A program made the position numbers and the translations under genes. Below the pieces are notes generated by a model. It was not told the DNA's origin. It was given only the letters and a program-made list of their open reading frames with translations, and made no database searches. Of a DNA stretch of 64,000 bases, positions 52,702 through 62,129 are shown in pieces; position 1 is the stretch's first letter; each line of letters opens with the position of its first letter. Where the stretch lies: assembly GCA_934667845.1 (NCBI GenBank), contig CAKUMQ010000004.1, forward strand, positions 9,962-73,961, written 5' to 3'. Source of the DNA: an uncultured Eubacteriales bacterium (GTDB lineage: Bacteria; Bacillota; Clostridia; Oscillospirales; Acutalibacteraceae).

Positions 52702-54073
52702 CTTTGCCATTCCTTTCCCCCGTGCCGTCCGCGGGGAAAAATCCCACGGCGCGCACGGTGTGTGCATCCACGCGCACCCGTTCGTCGCAAGCCAGACCCG
52801 GCACCAGAAACACGCCGTTTTCATCCCGCAGCACCGGAACACGGTCCCGCATTGCCGCCGGGATGCCGCTCTCATACAGCAGCTTTTTCAGCGTTTTCCG
52901 GCAATTCCGCCCAGCAGGCCGGACGGTGTCTCCGCTCCGTCTGCCGGTCAGCTTCGGATCACGGCTTATTTTATCATAGTCCGCCAAATAATTTAAGACA
53001 TTTTTATGAACATTCTTCGACTTTTCCGTTTCGTCCAAAGAAACAAAATCGAAATGGTAGTTTCTGCCGCAAAATGTATACATTTCGCCCGGAACCAGCT
53101 GCTGCCCGTCCTCCGCAGGCAAGGCTTCACCGGTCGTCTCCCATTCCATATGCCCGCGCACAAACCGCACGCGCGTTGTTCTTCCGAGCGAGAGCGTGCC
53201 GCCGGTTTTCGCCGCATCGTCAAGCCTGTTGACCTCGTCAAACGACAGCGGCCTGCCGACATCGGTCAGCAGGCGCTGCCACACGCGAAAGCGCACGGCA
53301 TCGGGCAGGCACAGCAGCGCTGCCGTGCGGATACAGCCGTTTTCGTCCCGCTCAAGCGACGAAAGCGCCGCCGCTGCCATGCCGTCCAGGCAATCGGCGT
53401 CGCGGCGGCAAAGCTGTGTCAGCCGCGTCACTGCCGCCGAAAGCGACGGATTGATCGCTTTCAGCGGCGGCAGCACCTGCGCGCGAATACGGTTGCGGGC
53501 ATAATGCACGTCGGCATTTGTGCCGTCCGTGCAATAGGTCAGCGCATTGGCGGCGCAGTAGGCCTCAATGTCCTCCCGCGCACAGGAAAGCAGCGGGCGC
53601 ACGAGCCGCCCGCGCTTCGGCGCGATACCGCAAAGCCCGGTCAGCCCGCTGCCGCGCGTTAAATGCAGCAGCACGGTTTCGGCGTTGTCCGTCGCCGTAT
53701 GTGCCGTGGCAATGCGGTCAATATCCGGGATGCTGTCAAAAAAGGCGTAGCGCACCTCGCGCCCCGTCTCCTCGATCCCGCGGTGCTGCTCGGCAGCCAT
53801 CGCGCCGACGTCGGCGTGATGTACAAAAAGCGGCACCCGCCACTTGTCGCAAAGCTGCCGGACAAATGCCTCGTCGCGGTCAGCCTCCGCCCCGCGCAGC
53901 CCGTGGTTGACATGCGCTGCCGAAACGGCGGCAAGCCCCAACTCCTCTTTCAGTGTGAGCAGCAAATGGAGCATCGCGACCGAATCCGCCCCGCCGGATA
54001 CGGCGGCGAGCACCCGGTCGCCCGGCGCAAACAGCGTCTCCGCGCAGGCAAAGCGGCACACCCGCTCTCTCAT
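52685..54073 (-). CDS. tilS: tRNA(Ile)-lysidine synthase
   Basis: ATG 54073 has GAGGG upstream; a GTG at 54088 that would overlap dnaB is the alternative. The 462-residue protein has the N-type ATP pyrophosphatase P-loop VSGGADSVAML near residue 30 and AAHVNHGLRGAEADRDEAFV near 55. HTATDNAETVLLHLTRGSG lies near 125, and a C-terminal TilS domain ends LACDERVRVDAHTVRAVG. It makes lysidine at the anticodon of tRNA-Ile(CAU), which is essential for reading AUA. It lies 4 bp after dnaB. Confidence 0.93.
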   Translation of the reverse strand: MRERVCRFACAETLFAPGDRVLAAVSGGADSVAMLHLLLTLKEELGLAAVSAAHVNHGLRGAEADRDEAFVRQLCDKWRVPLFVHHADVGAMAAEQHRGIEETGREVRYAFFDSIPDIDRIATAHTATDNAETVLLHLTRGSGLTGLCGIAPKRGRLVRPLLSCAREDIEAYCAANALTYCTDGTNADVHYARNRIRAQVLPPLKAINPSLSAAVTRLTQLCRRDADCLDGMAAAALSSLERDENGCIRTAALLCLPDAVRFRVWQRLLTDVGRPLSFDEVNRLDDAAKTGGTLSLGRTTRVRFVRGHMEWETTGEALPAEDGQQLVPGEMYTFCGRNYHFDFVSLDETEKSKNVHKNVLNYLADYDKISRDPKLTGRRSGDTVRPAGRNCRKTLKKLLYESGIPAAMRDRVPVLRDENGVFLVPGLACDERVRVDAHTVRAVGFFPADGTGERNGKDEQYT

Positions 54074-54077
54074 GCCG

Positions 54078-55448
54078 TCATCCCTCACTGCGGTGCAGCT
54101 CCAATCCGGAGAACTGGGTGAATTCGCCAGCCCAGGCGAGCTTCACGGTATCCAGCTCACCATGGCGGTTTTTGGCGACGATGACCTCGGACGTGCCGGA
54201 CTGCACGGCAGACGGATCGTCTTTTTCGTTTTTATAGTAATCGTCGCGATAGAGAAACAGCACCTGATCGGCGTCCTGCTCGATAGAGCCGGATTCACGC
54301 AGATCCGCGAGCATCGGGCGGTGGTTCGCCTGCTTTTCGGTACCGCGCGCCAACTGGGCGCAGACCATGACCGGCACATTCATTTCCTTTGCCATGATCT
54401 TGAGGCTTCGGGTGATCTCCGAGACCTCCTGCACACGGTTTTCGGTACGGCGCGCCGCATGCATCAGCTGCAGATAGTCGATCACGACCAGATCCGCCCC
54501 GCCCTTCAGCCGGCGCAGACGCGCCTTCATCTCCGGCACGGTGATGGAGGCGGTATCATCCAGATAGATCGGCACCTGACACAAAATGCTGGACGCCACC
54601 GCCATCCGCTGCCACTCGTCCGCCGTCAGATTGCCGGTGCGCAGCTTTTTGCTCGGCACCTTGGCTTCGGAGGACAGCAGACGGTTGACCATCTGCTCCC
54701 GCGACATTTCCAGATTGAAAAACGCCACCGTCTTTTTCTGCTGCACCGCCACGTTGCGGGCGATATTCAGCGCAAAGCTGGTCTTTCCCATACCGGGACG
54801 CGCGCCGACGATAATGAGGTCGGAGCGGTTGAGTCCCGTCGTGATCTCGTCAAGCGAGGAGATGCCGGAGGGAATGCCGACAAACTGATCCCGCTCGTCG
54901 GAATTCATCTTGGTAAAGGTCTCGTAGCTGCTGGCGACGACCTGACGGATATGTACCAGTCCGTCCGTCTGTCGGTCCTGACGGATATCGAAAATTTTCT
55001 GCTCCGCCCGGTCCATCAGGAGCGACGGATCCACGCCCGGCTCCATCGCTTCGGACTGGATCTCCCGCGCCGTATGGATCAGCCGGCGCACATCGGATTT
55101 TTCCCGCACGATACGGGCGTAATTCTCGATGTTGGAATAGGAAGGCACCATCTGCGCCAGCCGGAACAGATAGGTCTTTCCCTCTTCCCCCTGGAAAAAG
55201 CCCTCGTTTTTCAGCGCCTCAAGCAGCGTCACAAAGTCGATCGTGGCGCCCGGCTCCATCATTTTGGCGAGCATTTCGCGATAGATCGCCTGATGCTCCG
55301 GCAGATAAAAATGATCGGGGCGGAGCCTGTCCGCCACCTGATTGATCGTCTCCGGCTCAACCAGCACGGCGCCGAGCACCGCCTGTTCCGCCTCCAGACT
55401 GAACGGCAGATTGCCCTCTTCCGAAAGCGTCTTTGTCTGTTCCGCCAT
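54078..55448 (-). CDS. dnaB: Replicative DNA helicase DnaB
   Basis: ATG follows AAGGAG. The 456-residue helicase has the N-terminal DnaB domain (LPFSLEAEQAVLGAVLVEP). The RecA-like motor has Walker A GARPGMGKTSFALNIA near residue 215, Walker B LVVIDYLQLM near 320 and GSIEQDADQVLFLYRDDYY near 395. It unwinds DNA at the replication fork as a hexamer (DnaC in Bacillus nomenclature). rplI-dnaB adjacency is conserved in Firmicutes. Confidence 0.97.
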   Translation of the reverse strand: MAEQTKTLSEEGNLPFSLEAEQAVLGAVLVEPETINQVADRLRPDHFYLPEHQAIYREMLAKMMEPGATIDFVTLLEALKNEGFFQGEEGKTYLFRLAQMVPSYSNIENYARIVREKSDVRRLIHTAREIQSEAMEPGVDPSLLMDRAEQKIFDIRQDRQTDGLVHIRQVVASSYETFTKMNSDERDQFVGIPSGISSLDEITTGLNRSDLIIVGARPGMGKTSFALNIARNVAVQQKKTVAFFNLEMSREQMVNRLLSSEAKVPSKKLRTGNLTADEWQRMAVASSILCQVPIYLDDTASITVPEMKARLRRLKGGADLVVIDYLQLMHAARRTENRVQEVSEITRSLKIMAKEMNVPVMVCAQLARGTEKQANHRPMLADLRESGSIEQDADQVLFLYRDDYYKNEKDDPSAVQSGTSEVIVAKNRHGELDTVKLAWAGEFTQFSGLELHRSEG

Positions 55449-55480
55449 ATGCCGTCTCCTTCGCGTGTATTCCGCCGGAT

Positions 55481-55921
55481 TTACTCCGTGACCAGCACCG
55501 TCAGCTTGCCGGTGACACCCTGCGGCAGCTTCAGCTCCGCCGTATAGCCGCCGAACGCCTTGATGTCCGCCATCACGATCTTGCGCTTGTCAAGCGTCAC
55601 GTCAAACTGCTTTTTCAGCTCCTCGGCGATCTCCTTTGTCGTCACCGAGCCGAACAGCTTGCCGTTTTGTCCGGCGCGCGCCTTGACGGTCAGCGTCTTA
55701 TCCTTCAAAAGCTCCGCGACCGCCAGCGCCGCCTTTTTCTCCTCCTGCTGATGGAAAACAGCGGCGGATTCCTTATTTTTCAGCTCGTTCATCGCCTGCG
55801 CGTCAGCGGGCATCGCAAGATCGCGCGGAAAAAGGAAATTGCGCGCATAGCCGTCGGAAACCGACACCAGCTCGCCCTTTTTGCCCTGTCCTTTGACATC
55901 CTGCTTCAAAATTACCTTCAT
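55481..55921 (-). CDS. rplI: 50S ribosomal protein L9
   Basis: ATG follows AAGGAGG. The 146-residue protein begins [19 protein letters not shown] and has [16 protein letters not shown] near residue 25, the L9 signature, then a long connecting helix and a C-terminal domain ([15 protein letters not shown]). It binds 23S rRNA near L1. The gene lies 13 bp after gdpP and 32 bp before dnaB. Confidence 0.97.
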   Translation of the reverse strand: MKVILKQDVKGQGKKGELVSVSDGYARNFLFPRDLAMPADAQAMNELKNKESAAVFHQQEEKKAALAVAELLKDKTLTVKARAGQNGKLFGSVTTKEIAEELKKQFDVTLDKRKIVMADIKAFGGYTAELKLPQGVTGKLTVLVTE

Positions 55922-55934
55922 GGAAAAAACCTCC

Positions 55935-57950
55935 TTAATTGATGTCGGGTTGCTCCGTCTCCGTGCCGACGCCGCGTTCGGTCAGCGCGGACTGCATCAT
56001 CTGCAGCTGGTCATCCACGGCGGCTTTCAGTTTTTCCTGCGCTTCCTCCAGCGTCACGCCGGACAAAAATGTGCCCGCCATGTTCAGATGGCCGCCGCCG
56101 CCGAGCGCCTCCATAGTCAGCTGCACGTTAAAATCGCCGAGCGAGCGGGCGGAGATATTCACGCCTCCGTTGTCGGCAAACAGCGCAAACGACGCGTCCA
56201 CCCCCTGAATGGAGAGCAGCTCGTCAGCCGCCTGCGCCGCGGCAATGCGCACCTGCGTGCCGCCCGTCTGATGGAACGCTATCGCCTTGCCGCGGTACAT
56301 ATACACCGTGGAAATGATATCGGATTTCAGCCGGTACAGCTCCATCGTGCCGGAAAACAGGCGCTTGACCTCGACCGTATCCGCGCCGAGCTTTTTCAGG
56401 AACGCCGCGGCTTCAAACGTCCGCACCCCCGCCTTCATCACAAAGCTGCGGGTATCGAGCATAATGCCCGCGAGCAGCGACTCGGCGTCCAGACGGGTCA
56501 GGCTGTCATAGCCCAGATACTGCACAAGCTCCGCCACCATTTCCGAAGCGGAGCTGGCATACGGCTCGTGATAAAAGATCATCGCGTTGTCGATATGCTC
56601 CACCATCTTGCGGTGGTGGTCAATCACGGCAAGGCTGTTCACCCGGTGATAGAGATCGAGCGATTCGAGCATGGCGGGATTCTGCGTATCGGTGATGATC
56701 AGCAGCGTATGCTCCCGCACGCGCCGCAGCGCCTCCTCGGGATCCACAAAAAAGTCGCTGCGTCCCACCGCGTCAAAGCGCTTGAGCAGCTCACCCGCCA
56801 GCGACGTGCGGCGGTCGACCACCGCAAACGCCTCTTTCCCCGCGCCGCGGCACAGGGAGACCAGCGCGCAGGCAGAGCCTAAGCAGTCGAGATCGGAATA
56901 GCGGTGCCCCATCACGAGCACGTTATCGCTTTCGCGGATCAGCTCCCCAAGCGCCGATGCCACAATACGGGTGCGCACCTTGCTGCGCTTTTCCACGCCC
57001 TTGGAGACGCCGCCGTAAAACGTAAAGCCGTTCTGCGTGCGCTCCGCCGCCTGGTCGCCGCCGCGGCCGAGCGCCATGTCGAGCGACTGCCTTGCCGCCA
57101 CCTCCGCCTCGCGGAAGTTGTCGCCGCGGCCGACGCCGATGGACAGAGTGACCCGTCCGTGGTCACCGACGGACAGCTCGCGCACGCGGTCTAAGATGTT
57201 GAACTTGCCCGCCACGATCTGCTCATAATAGCGCTGCTCCAGCACGGCGAGGAAACGGTCATCGTCATATTTCTGCAATATACCGTTGCCCTCGGCTGTC
57301 CAGTCCTCCAAAAGCGTCTCCACGCGTCCGGAGATCTGCGCCCGCTCGCTGCTGCGGCTGTTTTGGGTCAGCTCCTCCAGATTGTCTATGTAGACAAGCA
57401 GGAGGACGGGGCGGGACTGCGTATATGCCTCTGTCACCGCCTTCCACTCGGTAACATCCACATAATACAGCGCATACATAGCGGTGCCCTGCGTCTCCAC
57501 ACGGCTGACATACACCGTATAGCTGCGCTCCCTATACGCGATATTCACCACGGATTTCTGCGCAAGCTCCGCAATCGGACAGCCGCCCGTCACCGATTCC
57601 ACCGGCTCGCCGAACGCCTCGTTTTCCGACAGCACCCGCTTGAAAAACAGGTCGTTATACCACAGTATCTCACCGGAGTCGGAGATAACGGTGATCGGCA
57701 TGGGGAAGGCGATCAGGGAATCCCGCTCGCTCTGGTTCAGATGGTGCCCGACCGCGTCCAACAGTCCGCGGACATGGTGTTTTAAATGGATAATATGCCA
57801 GATGCAATACCCGCAGACGGCAAGCGTCAGCGGCAGCACCGCATAAAACACCAGCGGCTGCCAGAACCACAGCGCCGCAGTCAGCAGCACCATCCACAGC
57901 AGCGGCAGCGCCAGGACAAAAAACAGCTTTCCGAAACGGCGGTTCTTCAT
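55935..57950 (-). CDS. gdpP: Cyclic-di-AMP phosphodiesterase GdpP
   Basis: ATG follows AAGGAGG. The 671-residue membrane protein has two N-terminal helices (about 10-55) and a PAS-like domain ([14 protein letters not shown] near 90). A degenerate GGDEF domain without a GGDEF motif follows (180-300). The DHH part has [18 protein letters not shown] near 345 and [13 protein letters not shown] near 445, and the DHHA1 part has [13 protein letters not shown] near 620 (read as GGGHLNMAG). It hydrolyses cyclic di-AMP and so affects wall stress and potassium balance. gdpP-rplI-dnaB is the standard Firmicutes order. Confidence 0.95.
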   Translation of the reverse strand: MKNRRFGKLFFVLALPLLWMVLLTAALWFWQPLVFYAVLPLTLAVCGYCIWHIIHLKHHVRGLLDAVGHHLNQSERDSLIAFPMPITVISDSGEILWYNDLFFKRVLSENEAFGEPVESVTGGCPIAELAQKSVVNIAYRERSYTVYVSRVETQGTAMYALYYVDVTEWKAVTEAYTQSRPVLLLVYIDNLEELTQNSRSSERAQISGRVETLLEDWTAEGNGILQKYDDDRFLAVLEQRYYEQIVAGKFNILDRVRELSVGDHGRVTLSIGVGRGDNFREAEVAARQSLDMALGRGGDQAAERTQNGFTFYGGVSKGVEKRSKVRTRIVASALGELIRESDNVLVMGHRYSDLDCLGSACALVSLCRGAGKEAFAVVDRRTSLAGELLKRFDAVGRSDFFVDPEEALRRVREHTLLIITDTQNPAMLESLDLYHRVNSLAVIDHHRKMVEHIDNAMIFYHEPYASSASEMVAELVQYLGYDSLTRLDAESLLAGIMLDTRSFVMKAGVRTFEAAAFLKKLGADTVEVKRLFSGTMELYRLKSDIISTVYMYRGKAIAFHQTGGTQVRIAAAQAADELLSIQGVDASFALFADNGGVNISARSLGDFNVQLTMEALGGGGHLNMAGTFLSGVTLEEAQEKLKAAVDDQLQMMQSALTERGVGTETEQPDIN

Positions 57951-58016
57951 TCTCTCCGCTCGCCTCCTTCCCTGCTCTGCGGCGCCCGAAAAACCGGACG
58001 CCGCCCATCAATTCAC

Positions 58017-60029
58017 TCACACATCCATAATGACCGGCAGGATCATCGGGCTGCGCTTGGTCTTCTGGAAAAGCATGCGGGACAGATCATCCCGCACACG
58101 GGTCTTCATTGCCGCCCATTCACAGGAGCCGGCATGGCAGCACTGCTCGATCGCCTCGCGCGCGACCTTACGCGCTTCCTCGATCAGCGGTTCCGCCTCA
58201 CGCACATAGACAAAGCCGCGGGAGACGATGTCCGGTCCGGACAGGATGATCCCCTCGCGCGGGTCGATGGTCGCCACGACGACGATCAGGCCGTCCTCCG
58301 CCAGATGCTTGCGGTCACGCAGCACGATGCTGCCGACATCGCCGACGCCGAGGCCGTCCACCAGCGTGCGCCCCGCCGTCACCGAGCCGACGACCTCGAG
58401 CTTATCCTCCGTCAGCGCAATGACCTTGCCGATATCCGCGATCAGGATATGCGACGGCTCCATGCCCATGCTGCGCGCAAGCGCCGCATGCTTCTGCATA
58501 TGCTTCTGCTCGCCGTGGACGGGGATGAAAAACTGCGGACGGGTCAGCCCGTGCATGATTTTCAGTTCCTCCTGGCAGGCGTGGCCGGAGGTGTGCACAT
58601 CGTACATCTTCTCGTAAACCACATCGCAGCCGCGCTTCATCAGCTCATTGACCACGCGCCCGACCGCCTTTTCGTTGCCGGGGATGGGGGTCGCCGATAT
58701 GATGATATAATCCTCGGGACCCACCTCCACCTTGCGGTGGTCGGAAAATGCCATACGGGTCAGCGCCGACATCGGCTCGCCCTGGCTGCCGGTCGTGATG
58801 ATGGTCATTTTATCCTTCGGATAGCGGTTGATCGTGTCAATGTCCACGATCAGCCCGTCCGGCACGGTCAGGTAGCCAAGCTCGGTCGCGATGGTCACAA
58901 CATTGAGCATGCTGCGGCCGGAAACCGCCACCTTGCGCCCGTCCTGCGCGGACACATCCATGATCTGCTGGATACGGTGCAGGTTGGAGGAGAAGGTCGC
59001 CACGATGATACGCTTGTTCTCCGCCTTGCGGAACAGGTTCAGAAAGCTCTCGCCCACCACCCGCTCGCTGGGCGTATAGCCGGGGCGTTCCACGTTGGTC
59101 GATTCCGCCATCAGCAGGCGCACGCCCTCATTGCCGATCTCGCCGAAGCGGGCAAGATTGATCATCTCGCCGTGGATCGGCGTACAGTCGATTTTGAAGT
59201 CGCCGGTATGCACCACATAGCCGACCGGCGTCTTGATGGCAAGCCCCATCGCATCGGGGATGGAGTGGTTGACATTGATAAATTCCACCGACATGCAGCC
59301 GAGCCTGACCACATCGCCCGCCTTGACGACGTTGAGCTGCGCCCGGTTGAGCAGTCCGTGCTCGCGCAGCTTTGATTCCACCAGCGCCAGCGTCAGCCGT
59401 GCGCCGTAGATCGGGAAATTGCACTGCTTGAGCAGATAGGGCAGACCGCCGATATGATCCTCATGGCCGTGAGTCAGCACGATGCCGCGAATTTTGTCCC
59501 TGACCTCCAGCACATGGGTAAAGTCCGGCAGCACGATGTCCACGCCGAGCATATCCTCGTCCGGAAACGTCATGCCGCAGTCGATCAGAAACGCGTCGTC
59601 GCCGTATTCCAGCAGCGTGATATTTTTGCCGATCTCGTTAAGTCCGCCGAGCGGCGTGATCAGCAGCGGTTTTGTCTCCTGACGCGGGCGGCGTCCCCGC
59701 CGCGCGGGCGCAGCGGACGGCTCCGTATATGACGCGGCCTTTGCCGACGGTCTTCTGCCGGCGGAAGCCGTCTTCTCCGCCGGTTTTCTCTCCTGCGGCT
59801 GCGCCGCAGCAGCGGGATTCTTCGGCGGACGTCCCCGGCGGCGCTTCTGCTCCTGCCCTGCCTGCGGCTGGCTCTCCGCCGGACGGGAACCGGCGGCCGC
59901 CGTGTTCTGGCCGGGTTTTGTATTGCGGCGGGTATACCGGCGCTTTTCGGGCTGCTGCGCGGGGGCACGTCCCTCCGCACGGCTGTTTTCCGCGTTTCCC
60001 GCGGTCGTTTTCTTGGTTGAATGATCCAA
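58017..60029 (-). CDS. rnj: Ribonuclease J with basic N-terminal extension
   Basis: I prefer TTG 60029, which follows AAAGGAG at 11 nt; a GTG at 60041 abuts that site. The first 118 or so residues are low-complexity, Ala/Pro/Arg/Lys-rich and contain the AT-hook-like core RRRGRPPK and RRGRRPRQE. The RNase J catalytic part follows (PLGGLNEIGKNITLLEYG). It has the metallo-beta-lactamase motif LTHGHEDHIGG near 190, the beta-CASP domain and a C-terminal LIEEARKVAREAIEQC region. It degrades and matures RNA as 5'-exonuclease and endonuclease. It is the first gene of the rnj-to-ftsH operon. Confidence 0.95.
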   Translation of the reverse strand: MDHSTKKTTAGNAENSRAEGRAPAQQPEKRRYTRRNTKPGQNTAAAGSRPAESQPQAGQEQKRRRGRPPKNPAAAAQPQERKPAEKTASAGRRPSAKAASYTEPSAAPARRGRRPRQETKPLLITPLGGLNEIGKNITLLEYGDDAFLIDCGMTFPDEDMLGVDIVLPDFTHVLEVRDKIRGIVLTHGHEDHIGGLPYLLKQCNFPIYGARLTLALVESKLREHGLLNRAQLNVVKAGDVVRLGCMSVEFINVNHSIPDAMGLAIKTPVGYVVHTGDFKIDCTPIHGEMINLARFGEIGNEGVRLLMAESTNVERPGYTPSERVVGESFLNLFRKAENKRIIVATFSSNLHRIQQIMDVSAQDGRKVAVSGRSMLNVVTIATELGYLTVPDGLIVDIDTINRYPKDKMTIITTGSQGEPMSALTRMAFSDHRKVEVGPEDYIIISATPIPGNEKAVGRVVNELMKRGCDVVYEKMYDVHTSGHACQEELKIMHGLTRPQFFIPVHGEQKHMQKHAALARSMGMEPSHILIADIGKVIALTEDKLEVVGSVTAGRTLVDGLGVGDVGSIVLRDRKHLAEDGLIVVVATIDPREGIILSGPDIVSRGFVYVREAEPLIEEARKVAREAIEQCCHAGSCEWAAMKTRVRDDLSRMLFQKTKRSPMILPVIMDV

Positions 60030-60184
60030 ATTCGCCCACACTCCTTTTTGAGTCAGATGATAGTTTCATGCAGTTTGTACGCAATTCCGATAAAATAGAT
60101 GAAAAGAGCCCCGCCACTCGCCCGGTGACGGCGGCCTCGTTTCAAAAAGGCTATCCGATCCGAAAGGGTAGTCAAACCCCATAT
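60030..60184 (-). promoter_or_regulatory. Long rnj 5' leader with possible attenuator hairpins
   Basis: From the promoter at 60192-60220, transcription would start near 60185, leaving about 155 nt before the rnj start. Within it an imperfect GC-rich hairpin (about 60094-60128) is followed on the minus strand by UUUU, and a second imperfect stem near 60143-60175 is followed by UUUUU. These look like attenuator or protection structures; neither is a perfect terminator. Confidence 0.4.
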
Positions 60185-60191
60185 TTCTAAT

Positions 60192-60220
60192 ATAATACCC
60201 CGAAACGGCGGTTATGTCAA
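60192..60220 (-). promoter_or_regulatory. Sigma-A promoter of the rnj operon
   Basis: TTGACA (60215-60220 on the minus strand), a 17-nt spacer and TATTAT (60192-60197). This is the only strong promoter seen for the seven-gene operon. Confidence 0.75.
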
Positions 60221-60356
60221 GTGTCCGGCATCGGCACACCTGTGCTTTTTTGCCTGTCCGGGAATATTTTTCCCCCGTTTTTTCCCGCTCATTCAGCCGC
60301 CCGGGCAAAAACCCTCCGTCTCCGGTCTTCCGCGCTTTTCCCCGGCGCTCCCGCGG

Positions 60357-60385
60357 TTGACAGAACAGATAAAATGGGGTATACT
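60357..60385 (+). promoter_or_regulatory. Consensus sigma-A promoter of pepF-pepT
   Basis: TTGACA (60357-60362), a 17-nt spacer and TATACT (60380-60385). The leader to the pepF ATG is about 37 nt. Confidence 0.85.
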
Positions 60386-60429
60386 GGACAGGATCCCGCA
60401 TATACGGAAACAAAGGAGGCTGTTTTTTT

Positions 60430-62109
60430 ATGAAGGTATCCGAGATCCCCTATAAGCGCTATACCATCGAGGAGGCGCAGGAGGCGTTTTCCCGCTTCCG
60501 CAGCGCCGTTGAAGCGGCGAAAAACGCCGATGAGGTCATCGGGGCGCGCAAGCTCATGCTGGACATTCTCTGCGAATATTCGACGGCGGCATCACTGGCC
60601 AACTGCCGCTTTACGCTCAACACGCGTGACCCGTTCTATCAGGCGGAGATGGAATACTACGACGAAAAGGGACCGCTGTTCAATCAGCTCAACGTGGAAT
60701 ACGCCGACCTGATGCTCGCCTCGCCCTACCGTGCGGAGCTGGAGCAGAAGCTGAATCCGCAGCTTTTCAAGACCTGGATCTGCAACAAAAAGGCGTTTTC
60801 GCCGGACATCATCGCCGAGTCGCAGGAGGAAAACGCCATTGTCACGGAATATTCCAAATTCATGTCCGAAATGACGTTTTCGTTTGACGGCAAAACGCTG
60901 CCGCTTTCGGTCGTGCGCGGCTATCTGGAGGACACCGACCGCGACGTGCGCCGCCGTGCCGCCGAGGCGATCGGAAAAGGGCTGCAGGCGCATGCCGCCG
61001 CGCTGGATGACATCTATGACCGGCTGGTTAAGATCCGCGACAAGCAGGCAAAGAAAATGGGTTACAAGAACTTTGTCGAGCTGGGCTACTACCGCATGGG
61101 GCGCACCGATTACGATGCCGATATGGTCGCCCGTTTCCGCGAAAATGTCTGCCGCTCGCTCGTCCCCGTCGTCTCCGCGCTGAAAAAGAAGATCGCCGGC
61201 GAGCTGGGCATTGACCGGATGATGTTCTATGATGACGCCGTCTGCGGCAAGGGCGAGTCGCCCCGTCCGATCGTCGACGCCGAAGAGCTGTTTGACCGCG
61301 CGCAGAAAATGTATGACGACATGGATCCAGAGATCGGTGCATTCATGCGCAAAATGCGCGAAAACGAAGCGTTTGACACCCTCGCCCGCGACGGCAAATG
61401 GGGCGGCGGCTACTGCACCAGCTTCCCGAAATATGATCAGCCGTTCATCCTCGCCAACTTCAACGGCTCGAGCGGCGATGTGGATGTGATCACCCACGAA
61501 TTCGGCCATGCGCTTGCCAACAGCTTCATCCGCCGCTTTGGCGATCTCGAGCTGAATATCGGCTCGATGGAGACCGCCGAGTGCCACTCCATGAGCATGG
61601 AATTCCTCTGCTGGAAGGATACCGAAGCCTTCTTCGGCAATCAGGCCGACACCTACCGCAAGAAGCACCTGACGGATGCGCTGAGCTTTATCCCCTACGG
61701 CGTGATCGTGGACGAATATCAGCACATTGTCTATTCCCATCCCGAAATGACGCCCGCCGAGCGCAAGGCAGCCTATCTGGAGCTGGAGAAAAAATACCGC
61801 CCGTATCTCTCCTTTGACGGCATTCCCTATCTTGAGGAGGGCACGCGCTGGCAATATCAGATGCACATTTACGAGTCGCCGTTTTACTATATCGACTACT
61901 GCCTCGCCCAGACCGTCGCCATCCACTTCCTCGTCCGCTCCCGCGAGAATTACGACGAGGCGCTGCACACCTATCTGGCATTTGCGCGCAAGGGCGGCAC
62001 ACAGCCGTTTGGTCAGCTGGTCAGAGAAGCCGGTATCCCCTCCCCGTTTGAGGACGGCTCGCTGGATGACCTCGCGCAAAAGGCGCTCGGTATCATCAAC
62101 AGCCTTTGA
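60430..62109 (+). CDS. pepF: M3 family oligoendopeptidase
   Basis: ATG follows AAAGGAGG. The 559-residue cytoplasmic peptidase has the thermolysin-like zinc motif VITHEFGHAL (HEFGH at 356-360). The third ligand Glu lies about 28 residues later in SMETAECHSMSMEF. N-terminal helices typical of PepF/M3 enzymes precede the motif, and YESPFYYIDYCLAQ closes the active site near 480. It cuts short peptides, probably in protein turnover or nutrition. pepT follows after 20 bp in the same operon. Confidence 0.93.
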   Translation: MKVSEIPYKRYTIEEAQEAFSRFRSAVEAAKNADEVIGARKLMLDILCEYSTAASLANCRFTLNTRDPFYQAEMEYYDEKGPLFNQLNVEYADLMLASPYRAELEQKLNPQLFKTWICNKKAFSPDIIAESQEENAIVTEYSKFMSEMTFSFDGKTLPLSVVRGYLEDTDRDVRRRAAEAIGKGLQAHAAALDDIYDRLVKIRDKQAKKMGYKNFVELGYYRMGRTDYDADMVARFRENVCRSLVPVVSALKKKIAGELGIDRMMFYDDAVCGKGESPRPIVDAEELFDRAQKMYDDMDPEIGAFMRKMRENEAFDTLARDGKWGGGYCTSFPKYDQPFILANFNGSSGDVDVITHEFGHALANSFIRRFGDLELNIGSMETAECHSMSMEFLCWKDTEAFFGNQADTYRKKHLTDALSFIPYGVIVDEYQHIVYSHPEMTPAERKAAYLELEKKYRPYLSFDGIPYLEEGTRWQYQMHIYESPFYYIDYCLAQTVAIHFLVRSRENYDEALHTYLAFARKGGTQPFGQLVREAGIPSPFEDGSLDDLAQKALGIINSL

Positions 62110-62129
62110 CCGGAAAGGAGCCTTCGGTT

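Noticed and set aside
48916..53232. A 1438-codon plus-strand open frame
   Set aside because: It lies antisense to glf, ftsH, hpt and tilS, all of which have clear motifs and ribosome sites. Its composition (His/Arg/Gln-rich, no domain) is that of a shadow frame in GC-rich DNA.
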